DNA of 64,000 nt from Oceanicaulis sp. HLUCCA04 (GTDB lineage: Bacteria > Pseudomonadota > Alphaproteobacteria > Caulobacterales > Maricaulaceae): contig LJSH01000006.1 in the NCBI GenBank assembly GCA_001314625.1, positions 140,746 to 204,745 of the forward strand, written 5' to 3'. Each line of letters starts with the position of its first letter. Position 1 is the first letter of the stretch. The notes beneath the pieces are model-generated. The model searched no databases. It was not told where the DNA came from and worked only from the letters and a program-made list of their open reading frames with translations. The position numbers and the translations under genes are program-made. This document shows, piece by piece, positions 28,634-35,395 of this stretch.

Positions 28634-28660
28634 GTCCGGACAGTTAATACCTGTCCGGAC
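28634..28660. promoter_or_regulatory. Perfect 10-bp inverted repeat before the DPP-IV gene
   Basis: GTCCGGACAG-TTAATAC-CTGTCCGGAC, with perfect 10-bp arms around a 7-nt spacer, ends 11 nt upstream of the peptidase start and lies 41 nt after the regulator stop. On the minus strand it is followed by GTTCTTTCTC. It may be a weak terminator of the regulator gene or an operator; the sequence alone does not decide. Confidence 0.55.
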
Positions 28661-28700
28661 GCTACAAGGCTGATCGATGTATGACCAGAGGGCTTAACCC

Positions 28701-30185
28701 TCACCCCGCCTCACGGAAATTATCCACTTCGAGATCGTATTCACGCACCTTGCGGTAGAGCGTGGAGCGGCCAAGGCCCAGTCGGCGCGCCACTTCGGCC
28801 ATGCGGCCCGAATAGGTCTCGATGGCAAAGGCGATGAGATCACGCTCGATGGATTCCAGAGGGCGCAAATGCCCGCCTGCATCAGTGATATCAACCGGGA
28901 AACCACTGGAGTGAACGCCGGCTTCGCCTTGCCCGTCATCAACCGGCTCAGCAGGCGCTGCCGTTTCGGCAACCGGAGCCGGACGTTCGGCGTCAGACTG
29001 GCGCAAGGTCGGGGTCAGCCCGGATATTTGAGGGAAATCCTCTGGCGTCAGATAATCACCGTCACACAGCACCACCGCGCGGAAGATCGCGTTTTCAAGC
29101 TGGCGCACATTGCCCTTCCAGTGATGGCGGGCGAGCATGTCCATCGTTTCGGACGTGGCATCCAGTACGGCTTTGCCCTCTTGCGCGTTGAAGCGCGCAA
29201 TGAAGTGACGCACCAGCGCAGGGATATCGTCCGAACGCTCAGCCAAGCTTGGCACTTCAATCGGGAAGACATTGAGACGGTAGAACAAGTCCTCGCGGAA
29301 GCCCCCGCATTTGACCTGCTCGGCCAGATCGCGGTTCGTCGCCGAGATAATGCGCACATCAACCTTGACCGGCTTCTTGCCACCGACCGGGTCGACTTCG
29401 CCTTCCTGCAGGGCACGCAGGAGTTTCACCTGCATGTCGAGGGGCAACTCGCCGATCTCGTCAAGGAAAAGCGTGCCGCCATCGGCTTCCTGGAACTTGC
29501 CCATATGCTTGGCGACCGCGCCGGTGAAGGCCCCCTTCTCGTGGCCAAACAGGGTCGATTCCACGAGATTTTCCGGAATGGCCCCGCAGTTTACGGCCAC
29601 GAAAGGCCGTCCTGCCCTGTCTGATGCGGCCATGATGGAGCGGGCCACCAGCTCCTTGCCGACGCCGCTTTCGCCGGTGACAAGGATCGGAATATTGGAC
29701 TTTGCCGCCCGCTCGCCCAGACGCACCACCTGACGCATGGCCGGTGCCGCTGCGATCATGTCCTTGAAGCCAAGCTGGCCGGACTGGGTACGCTTCAGGC
29801 GCGTCACCTCGCCGGTCAGGTCCTTGACCTTGAAGGCATTGCGGATGGACACCGCGATACGCTCCGGGCTGGCGGGCTTCACGAAGAAGTCTACCGCACC
29901 GGCCCGCATGGCCTTGACCACAGTCTCGATGCCGCCATGCGCCGTCAGCACGATGACCGGCAGGTCCGGCTCGCGCGCCTTGATGACTTCGAGTGTCTCC
30001 TGACCGTCCATGCCCGGCATGACCATGTCCAGCAGCACAACATCGATACCGCCGCGCCGGATCCGCTCCAGCCCCGCCTCGCCGCTTTCGGCCGTTTCGG
30101 GGTGATGCCCCTGCTTTTCGAGAACCGCCTGCATCAACCGGCGTTGCGTCGGATCGTCATCGACGATCAGAATTGTCTTGGCCAT
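28701..30185 (-). CDS. NtrC-family sigma-54-dependent response regulator
   Basis: The product has 494 aa from the ATG at 30185; the track start is a GTG three codons earlier. The domains are in order: a receiver (about 1-120) with phospho-acceptor Asp in VVLLDMVMPGMDG and TAHGG; an AAA+ domain (about 140-375) with Walker A GESGVGKE, the sigma-54-contacting GAFTGA loop and Walker B GTLFLDEIGE; and a C-terminal Fis-type helix-turn-helix (ARRLGLGRSTLYRKVREY). It should activate RpoN promoters when phosphorylated. No histidine kinase gene is adjacent, so the partner is elsewhere. A low-complexity linker rich in Ala and Pro precedes the DNA-binding domain. Confidence 0.93.
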   Translation of the reverse strand: MAKTILIVDDDPTQRRLMQAVLEKQGHHPETAESGEAGLERIRRGGIDVVLLDMVMPGMDGQETLEVIKAREPDLPVIVLTAHGGIETVVKAMRAGAVDFFVKPASPERIAVSIRNAFKVKDLTGEVTRLKRTQSGQLGFKDMIAAAPAMRQVVRLGERAAKSNIPILVTGESGVGKELVARSIMAASDRAGRPFVAVNCGAIPENLVESTLFGHEKGAFTGAVAKHMGKFQEADGGTLFLDEIGELPLDMQVKLLRALQEGEVDPVGGKKPVKVDVRIISATNRDLAEQVKCGGFREDLFYRLNVFPIEVPSLAERSDDIPALVRHFIARFNAQEGKAVLDATSETMDMLARHHWKGNVRQLENAIFRAVVLCDGDYLTPEDFPQISGLTPTLRQSDAERPAPVAETAAPAEPVDDGQGEAGVHSSGFPVDITDAGGHLRPLESIERDLIAFAIETYSGRMAEVARRLGLGRSTLYRKVREYDLEVDNFREAG

Positions 30186-30486
30186 CTCACCCACACCCTT
30201 CTGGTCCCACCTGTTTTAAAGTGCGCCCTGGCCCTTGTGGCCGCCCCGCAGTTTTCTGCGTAAGCGGCCGGGCTCTTGGTGAGCGCACCCCTTGATGCGC
30301 ACCGTTATGGGACACCTCCTGTTAAGGTCACGTGTAGAGCACGGTGAGAATTGGTTAGGGTAAATAGAGGGTTAGCAATGTGTTGACGCGCGCCTGACCA
30401 GCGTTGATTGACGCGACACTGCCTGCAGCCTACCCAGTGCCGGGCTTGTTGCCGCCAGGGGCCATGCTCCCTGTCCTTGCCTTGTG
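30186..30486. other. Intergenic region between divergent genes
   Basis: About 300 bp between the NtrC-type regulator and the hydrolase. It must hold two divergent promoters, but I find no convincing -35/-10 or -24/-12 pair. A short direct similarity (GGTTAGGGTAAATAGAGGGTTAG, two GGTTAG units 15 bp apart near 30353) is the only pattern. No RNA gene or ORF is supported. Confidence 0.4.
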
Positions 30487-31428
30487 ATGGATATTGAAAC
30501 CATGGCCGACACTGATCGCCCGCCCTCACCGCTCGCAGCCCTGAAGGGCCAGCCGCTCGCCGGTCCGGACTGGTTTGCCGGAGCGCAGGAGGAGATGTGT
30601 GAAACGGGAACCGCAGACCATCTGGGCACCACATTGTCCTGGAAGGCGTGGGGGACGCGCGGCGCACCGGGCCTGATCCTGGTCCATGGCGGCACAGCCC
30701 ACAAAGGCTGGTGGGACGCTATCGGTCCGTTCCTGGCCGCTGAGGGCTACCGGGTAGTGACTCCCGATCTGGCCGGCATGGGTGATAGCGGCTGGCGCGA
30801 CACCTACTCCATGGACGAACATGCCGCCGACATGCTGGCAGCCGCACGCGCGGGCGGTGCGTTCGAAGCAGGCAAACCCATTCTCGCGGGACATTCCTTT
30901 GGCGGTTTCGTCACGCTGTCAGCAGCCATTTCTCTGGGTGACCAGCTGCGCGCCGGCATTATTCTGGACAGCCCCATCCGCCCGCGAACCGAACAGCGCG
31001 ATGGTTCGCCCCCGCGCCGGGGCGGGCGGGTCTATGCCGACACACCTGCCGCGCTGGCGCGGTTCCGACTGCTGCCGGACCAGCCGTGTGACAATCTCTG
31101 GCTTGTCGATCACATCGCGCGCGGCTCGCTGAAAGACATCCAAGGCGGGGTGACCTGGAAGTTCGATCCCGACCTGTGGGCGAAGCTCGCCTGGGAGCGG
31201 CGTGATCCGGCCAACGCGGCCGCCAGTCTGAAATGTCCGCTGGCATTCGTGCGCGGCGCGCAATCGCGCCTGATGAACGCAGAAACCTGGGACTATATGC
31301 GCTCTGTTTTTACTGCCTCACCCTTCATCAGCGTGCCCGACGCCCAGCACCATCTGATACTCGACCAGCCGCTGGCGGTTGTGAGCGTGCTTCAGGCCCT
31401 CGCCGAGGGCTGGGCACCGCGCGCGTGA
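30487..31428 (+). CDS. Alpha/beta hydrolase
   Basis: The 313-aa product from the ATG at 30487 (the track start is a GTG one codon earlier; no clear ribosome site, and ATG 30502 is possible). The fold motifs are LILVHGGTAHKGWWD (oxyanion region), TPDLAGMGDSG, and the nucleophile elbow AGHSFGGFV. A C-terminal DAQHHLILDQP supplies the likely histidine. No signal peptide, so cytoplasmic. Substrate unknown; relatives include esterases and epoxide or haloalkane hydrolases. It stands alone between divergent neighbours. Confidence 0.8.
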   Translation: MDIETMADTDRPPSPLAALKGQPLAGPDWFAGAQEEMCETGTADHLGTTLSWKAWGTRGAPGLILVHGGTAHKGWWDAIGPFLAAEGYRVVTPDLAGMGDSGWRDTYSMDEHAADMLAAARAGGAFEAGKPILAGHSFGGFVTLSAAISLGDQLRAGIILDSPIRPRTEQRDGSPPRRGGRVYADTPAALARFRLLPDQPCDNLWLVDHIARGSLKDIQGGVTWKFDPDLWAKLAWERRDPANAAASLKCPLAFVRGAQSRLMNAETWDYMRSVFTASPFISVPDAQHHLILDQPLAVVSVLQALAEGWAPRA

Positions 31429-31515
31429 TGCGCCTTGTGCTATGGTCTTGGCCGCCGGCAAAACCCATGCTAGGTGCCAGATCAACAACCCTGTTTGACC
31501 AAGCGGAGTCCTGAC

Positions 31516-31809
31516 ATGGCATCTCAATACACGCGCGGCGGCATGGAAATCGACGGGCAGCAATCCACGTTCTCAAGCGTGATAAAAGCTGGTGTCTCCT
31601 CCTCGCTGGTGCTGGCCTACTCAATCGTGTTCCTCACCTTCGCTTTTGCCACCGGATCAGGCTGGTTCACCGCGATTGGCGTGGCTCTGGCTGTCGGTAT
31701 TGTTGGCGGCGTCGTCATGAAGCAGGGGCCGTGGTACTGGCTTTTTACCGCGTTTCTGACCGTGTTTGCGGGGGTTATCGGTCTGGCCATTTCGGTCTTT
31801 GCCGGTTAG
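31516..31809 (+). CDS. Small membrane protein, aa3-type cytochrome c oxidase subunit IV-like
   Basis: The 97-aa product from the ATG at 31516, with CGGAG 7 nt upstream. The N-terminus YTRGGMEIDGQQSTFSSVIK resembles the short bacterial subunit IV family pattern of a glycine-Met-Asp/Glu-Ile segment followed by a Thr-Phe and a helix. Three hydrophobic stretches follow (about residues 27-95). In alphaproteobacteria such a gene commonly precedes pntAA, as here, which supports the call. It may be a bystander of the transhydrogenase rather than an oxidase subunit. The family match is by eye only. Confidence 0.6.
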   Translation: MASQYTRGGMEIDGQQSTFSSVIKAGVSSSLVLAYSIVFLTFAFATGSGWFTAIGVALAVGIVGGVVMKQGPWYWLFTAFLTVFAGVIGLAISVFAG

Positions 31810-31908
31810 CGCGCAGGCGATTAACCAATTTCATCTTTGCGCATCTTCGAGATTCGCGCATTGTGACAGTCTGACTACTCCCCGATGCGGGCTGAACAGG
31901 ATGTCACG

Positions 31909-33033
31909 ATGCGCATAGCCGTTCTCACCGAAAGTTTTCCCGGCGAGGCCCGTGTGGCTGCCACACCGGATTCGGTCAAAGCATTCGTGAAGGCCGGGGC
32001 CAGTGTTTCAGTGGAAAAGGGCGCGGGGCTGTCAGCCAGCGTCACCGATGCGGCCTATGAAGCGGCCGGCGCGAAATGCGTCACCCGCGCCGCCGCCATC
32101 AAGGATGGCGAACTTTTCCTGACCGTTCGCAGGCCCGATGCAGCAACGCTGGCCAAGCTGCCCAAGGGCGCCGTGCTGGTGGGACTGCTTGACCCGCACG
32201 GCGACACCGCGTTCGCCAAGGCGTGCGCCGATGCCGGCGTCAATGCGCTGGCCATGGAATACACGCCGCGCATCACGCGTGCCCAGTCCATGGACGCGCT
32301 TTCCTCGCAGTCAAACCTTGCCGGCTACCGCGCCGTTATCGAAGCCGCTTCGCTCTACGGGCGCGCCTTCCCGATGATGATGACAGCCGCGGGCACAGTC
32401 GCCGCTGCCAAGGCCTTCATCATGGGCGCAGGCGTCGCCGGATTGCAGGCTATCGCCACCGCACGGCGCCTTGGTGCCATCGTATCGGCCAATGATGTGC
32501 GCCCCGCCGCCAAGGAACAGGTCGCCTCGCTGGGTGCCAAGTTCATCGCGGTGGAGGACGAGGAGTTCAAAGCCGCCGAAACCGCTGGCGGCTATGCCAA
32601 GGAAATGAGTGACGACTACAAGGCCAAGCAGGCGGAGCTGGTCGCGGCCCACATCGCCAAGCAGGACATAGTCGTCACCACCGCGCTAATTCCGGGCCGG
32701 CCTGCGCCGCGCCTGATCACGAAAGCCATGGTCGAAAGCATGAAGCCCGGCTCTGTGATCATCGATATTGCGGCTGCCGCCGGTGGAAACTGCGAGCTGA
32801 CCAGGGCAGATGAGATCGTCGATCGTGGCGGCGTCAAAATCGCGGGCTATACCAATCTGCCCGCGCGGCTGGCCGCTGACACCTCGCAGCTTCTTGCCAA
32901 GAATTTTGTCAATCTCGCTCCGCTTTTGCGCGGTGAGGATGGCGCACTCTCGCCTCAATGGGAGGACGAGATCATCAAGGGGATGACGCTGACGCGCGAT
33001 GGCGCCATCGTCCATCCTTCCCTCGGAGGATAA
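31909..33033 (+). CDS. pntAA: NAD(P) transhydrogenase subunit alpha part 1 (PntAA)
   Basis: NAD(H)-binding peripheral domain (dI) of the proton-translocating transhydrogenase. The product has 374 aa from the ATG at 31909 (AGGA 7 nt upstream); the 31885 ATG is less likely. Motifs: MRIAVLTESFPGEARVAATP, RAQSMDALSSQSNLAGYRAV and the Rossmann region AFIMGAGVAGLQAIATARRLG, plus DVRPAAKEQVASLGAKF. It heads the pnt operon proper and is followed after 3 nt by a 29-aa microprotein gene. Confidence 0.95.
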   Translation: MRIAVLTESFPGEARVAATPDSVKAFVKAGASVSVEKGAGLSASVTDAAYEAAGAKCVTRAAAIKDGELFLTVRRPDAATLAKLPKGAVLVGLLDPHGDTAFAKACADAGVNALAMEYTPRITRAQSMDALSSQSNLAGYRAVIEAASLYGRAFPMMMTAAGTVAAAKAFIMGAGVAGLQAIATARRLGAIVSANDVRPAAKEQVASLGAKFIAVEDEEFKAAETAGGYAKEMSDDYKAKQAELVAAHIAKQDIVVTTALIPGRPAPRLITKAMVESMKPGSVIIDIAAAAGGNCELTRADEIVDRGGVKIAGYTNLPARLAADTSQLLAKNFVNLAPLLRGEDGALSPQWEDEIIKGMTLTRDGAIVHPSLGG

Positions 33034-33036
33034 TCC

Positions 33037-33126
33037 ATGAAACGGCGTATCACGCAGATCATCTTTGCCGGTGTTGCCATCATCACGCTGAGCGCTTTCG
33101 CGGCTGCAGCGGCACTTCTCGGCTAG
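33037..33126 (+). CDS. 29-aa single-span membrane microprotein in the pnt operon
   Basis: Too short for the ORF track. An ATG at 33037 is preceded by GGAGGA at 7-nt spacing, the strongest ribosome site in the area. It lies 3 nt after pntAA and encodes MKRRITQIIFAGVAIITLSA followed by FAAAAALLG and TAG. A positively charged start and one hydrophobic helix predict a one-span inner-membrane peptide. It could be a small transhydrogenase-associated subunit or only a translational relay to pntAB. No family is recognised. Confidence 0.6.
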   Translation: MKRRITQIIFAGVAIITLSAFAAAAALLG

Positions 33127-33164
33127 CAGACAGAGCCTCTCTGACGGGGCGGAGTGGGACTGAT

Positions 33165-33500
33165 ATGGAAGCCATTGATCCGAACATTTACCGGCTGGCG
33201 ATCTTCGTGCTCGCCATCTTCGTGGGCTATTATGTGGTCTGGTCGGTGACCCCGGCCCTGCACACGCCCCTGATGAGTGTGACCAACGCCATCTCCTCGG
33301 TAATCATCGTCGGCGCGCTGCTGGCCGCCGGTGCGGCGGTTACGGGAATGGACAGCCGTTTTGCACAAGGCACAGGGCTGCTCGCCGTGATACTCGCCTC
33401 GATCAACATATTCGGTGGCTTCCTCGTCACCCAGCGAATGCTGGCCATGTACAAGAAGAAAGAACGGCCTGCGGCAGCGGCCAAGGAGTCCCGTGAATGA
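33165..33500 (+). CDS. pntAB: NAD(P) transhydrogenase subunit alpha part 2 (PntAB)
   Basis: First part of the membrane domain (dII) of transhydrogenase. The product has 111 aa from the ATG at 33165; the track ORF begins inside pntAA in another frame. Three transmembrane helices are visible (IYRLAIFVLAIFVGYYVVW, SVIIVGALLAAGAAV, GLLAVILASINIFGGFLVT), with the conserved HTPLMSVTNAISS segment. The stop overlaps the pntB start as ATGA. GGAG lies 10 nt upstream of the start. Confidence 0.94.
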   Translation: MEAIDPNIYRLAIFVLAIFVGYYVVWSVTPALHTPLMSVTNAISSVIIVGALLAAGAAVTGMDSRFAQGTGLLAVILASINIFGGFLVTQRMLAMYKKKERPAAAAKESRE

Positions 33501-34903
33501 CCCCCAATCTTGCCGCCCTGTTCTATCTCGGCTCGGGCATTCTCTTCATTCTGGCGCTGCGCGGTCTGTCCAATCCCGAGACCGCGCGCCAGGGTAATTA
33601 TTTGGGTATGGCGGGTATGGCGATTGCCATTACCACCACGCTGCTCCTGCTCGATATCGGCTTTGTTGGCTTCATCTTCATCGCCGGTGCGATTGCCGTC
33701 GGCGGCACAATCGGCGCCGTCATCGCGCGCCGCATTGCCATGACCGACATGCCCCAGCTGGTCGCCGGCTTTCACTCCCTGGTGGGCTTGTGCGCCGTAC
33801 TGGTCGCCGCCGCTGCGCTCTATGCACCTGCCGCGTTCGGTATTGCCGATGAGCTGGGCGGCCTCAAGGCGCTCTCCCTGATCGAGCTGGGCGTCGGCAC
33901 AGCGATTGGCGCGATCACCTTCTCCGGCTCGATCATCGCCTTCATGAAGCTGCAGGGCACGATGTCCGGCGCGCCTCTGGTCTTCAACGGTCAGCACTGG
34001 CTCAATCTCGGCCTTGGCATTGCGACCGCCGTTTTCATCGCATTCCTGGTGGCCTCCGGCGGGGAAGCAAAAATCGCCTTCTGGATCGTGGCCGTGCTGG
34101 CACTGGTGCTCGGCGTGTTGCTGATCGTGCCCATTGGCGGCGCCGACATGCCCGTCGTGGTCTCCATGCTCAACTCCTATTCGGGCTGGGCCGCCGCGGC
34201 GCTGGGCTTTACGCTGGAAAACACAGCCCTTCTGGTTACCGGCGCGCTGGTCGGTTCGTCCGGCGCCATCCTCTCCTACATCATGTGCAAGGGGATGAAC
34301 CGCTCCTTCATCTCCGTCCTGCTCGGCGGTTTTGGCGGGGAAAGCGTGGCCTCGGCAGCAGCTGATGCAGGCGGGCGCATCGTCAAGCAGGGCTCGGCCG
34401 ATGACGCCGCCTTCATCCTGAAAAATGCCGGCAAGGTCATCATTGTGCCGGGCTACGGCATGGCGGTGGCGCAGGCCCAGCATGCGCTCAAGGAGATGGG
34501 CGATGCGCTCAAAGCCGAAGGGGTGGACGTCTCCTACGCCATCCACCCGGTGGCGGGCCGGATGCCCGGCCATATGAACGTTCTGCTGGCCGAAGCCCAA
34601 GTGCCCTATGACGAGGTGTTCGAGCTGGAAGATATCAATTCTGCCTTCTCGCAGGCCGATGTGGCCTTCGTGATCGGTGCCAATGACGTGACCAATCCGG
34701 CCGCCGAGGATGACCCATCCAGCCCCATTTACGGCATGCCTGTCCTGCAGGTGTGGAAGGCAGGCACGGTGATGTTCGTCAAGCGCTCGCTCGGGTCTGG
34801 CTATGCCGGGGTCGATAATCCCGTCTTCTTCCGCGACAACACGATGATGCTTCTGGGTGACGCGAAGAAAATGGCGGAAAGCATAGCCAAGGCGATGCAT
34901 TAG
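33497..34903 (+). CDS. pntB: NAD(P) transhydrogenase subunit beta (PntB)
   Basis: Carries the remaining membrane helices of dII and the NADP(H)-binding domain dIII, completing the proton-driven NADH to NADPH transhydrogenase. The product has 468 aa, normal length. Several hydrophobic helices fill residues 1-260. The dIII motifs are VIIVPGYGMAVAQAQHAL, YAIHPVAGRMPGHMNVLLAE, GANDVTNPAA and the closing RSLGSGYAGVDNPVF. It overlaps pntAB by 4 nt. A strong terminator follows 41 nt after the stop. Confidence 0.97.
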   Translation: MTPNLAALFYLGSGILFILALRGLSNPETARQGNYLGMAGMAIAITTTLLLLDIGFVGFIFIAGAIAVGGTIGAVIARRIAMTDMPQLVAGFHSLVGLCAVLVAAAALYAPAAFGIADELGGLKALSLIELGVGTAIGAITFSGSIIAFMKLQGTMSGAPLVFNGQHWLNLGLGIATAVFIAFLVASGGEAKIAFWIVAVLALVLGVLLIVPIGGADMPVVVSMLNSYSGWAAAALGFTLENTALLVTGALVGSSGAILSYIMCKGMNRSFISVLLGGFGGESVASAAADAGGRIVKQGSADDAAFILKNAGKVIIVPGYGMAVAQAQHALKEMGDALKAEGVDVSYAIHPVAGRMPGHMNVLLAEAQVPYDEVFELEDINSAFSQADVAFVIGANDVTNPAAEDDPSSPIYGMPVLQVWKAGTVMFVKRSLGSGYAGVDNPVFFRDNTMMLLGDAKKMAESIAKAMH

Positions 34904-34943
34904 GAGCCAGCGGCCCCTTCACCGCACGTTCATCACCGTCTTG

Positions 34944-34971
34944 AAAGGCTCTCCCGCAAGGGAGGGCCTTT
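34944..34971 (+). terminator. Terminator of the pnt operon, containing the next gene's ribosome site
   Basis: AAAGGCTCTCCC-GCAA-GGGAGGGCCTTT: 12 paired bases (one T-G) closed by a GNRA-type GCAA loop and followed by TTGT. The right arm contains GGGAGGG, the only plausible ribosome-binding site for the ORF starting at 34976. Termination and initiation of that gene therefore compete for the same bases. Confidence 0.8.
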
Positions 34972-34975
34972 TGTC

Positions 34976-35281
34976 ATGGGAATCGCTGCTTCGCCGCTCG
35001 TCATTGCCGCGCTGGCCGCCAGCCCTGCCGTTGGCGAGGACTGCACCTTCGACGGCATACCGCTGCACGGCCGGGTTCAGATCGTGACCACCTTTCCGGA
35101 CGTGAAAGTGGAAATTGTCACGAGCTTTCCGGACCTGCGGGTGCAACAGGTAACAAGTTTTCCCGACGAGTGCGGCGAGTGGGAGTTCGTCGACAGCTTC
35201 CCGGATTTCACCGTTCAGTTCGTGACCAGCTTTCCCGATATCCGCGTGGAATACGTCACGAGCTTCCCGGGAGTGAGGTGA
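34976..35281 (+). CDS. Small secreted VxSFPD-repeat protein
   Basis: The 101-aa product has a short signal-peptide-like start (MGIAASPLVIAALAASPAVG) followed by DCTFDGIPLHGRV and six tandem 11-14 residue units ending in FPD or FPG: QIVTTFPD, EIVTSFPD, QQVTSFPD, EFVDSFPD, QFVTSFPD and EYVTSFPG. Alternating hydrophobic residues suggest a small all-beta repeat fold. Two cysteines (CTF and ECG) could pair after export. I recall similar small conserved proteins in other proteobacteria, without a known function. Its ribosome site lies inside the pnt terminator, so expression may be low or conditional. Confidence 0.7.
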   Translation: MGIAASPLVIAALAASPAVGEDCTFDGIPLHGRVQIVTTFPDVKVEIVTSFPDLRVQQVTSFPDECGEWEFVDSFPDFTVQFVTSFPDIRVEYVTSFPGVR

Positions 35282-35296
35282 AGTCTGGTCAACAAA

Positions 35297-35390
35297 GTGA
35301 AACCCCGGAAGCGCGCAGCGCTATCCGGGGTCCTTGTCCGCTAATCCTGCACGCAGGTCCCGGCTCTCGCCTTGCTCGACCGGGAGTTCA
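35297..35390. repeat. REP-like paired-hairpin element, copy 2
   Basis: GTGAAACCCCGGA opens the element. Hairpin one is CCCCGGA-AGCGC-GCA-GCGCT-A-TCCGGGG (35303-35330). Hairpin two pairs TCCCGG (35358-35363) with CCGGGA (35380-35385). It shares the opening, the TCCGGGG arm, AGGTCCCGGC and CCGGGAxTTCAxCCG with copy 3. It sits between convergent genes. Confidence 0.65.
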
Positions 35391-35395
35391 ACCGC

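Noticed and set aside
33230-34900. 556-aa minus-strand ORF opposite pntB
   Set aside because: His/Gln/Asp-rich low-quality translation typical of antisense frames. pntAB and pntB on the plus strand are certain.
34976-35281. VxSFPD-repeat ORF as a chance repetitive sequence
   Set aside because: Kept as a gene: codons for the repeats vary while the residues are conserved, and a signal-peptide-like start is present.
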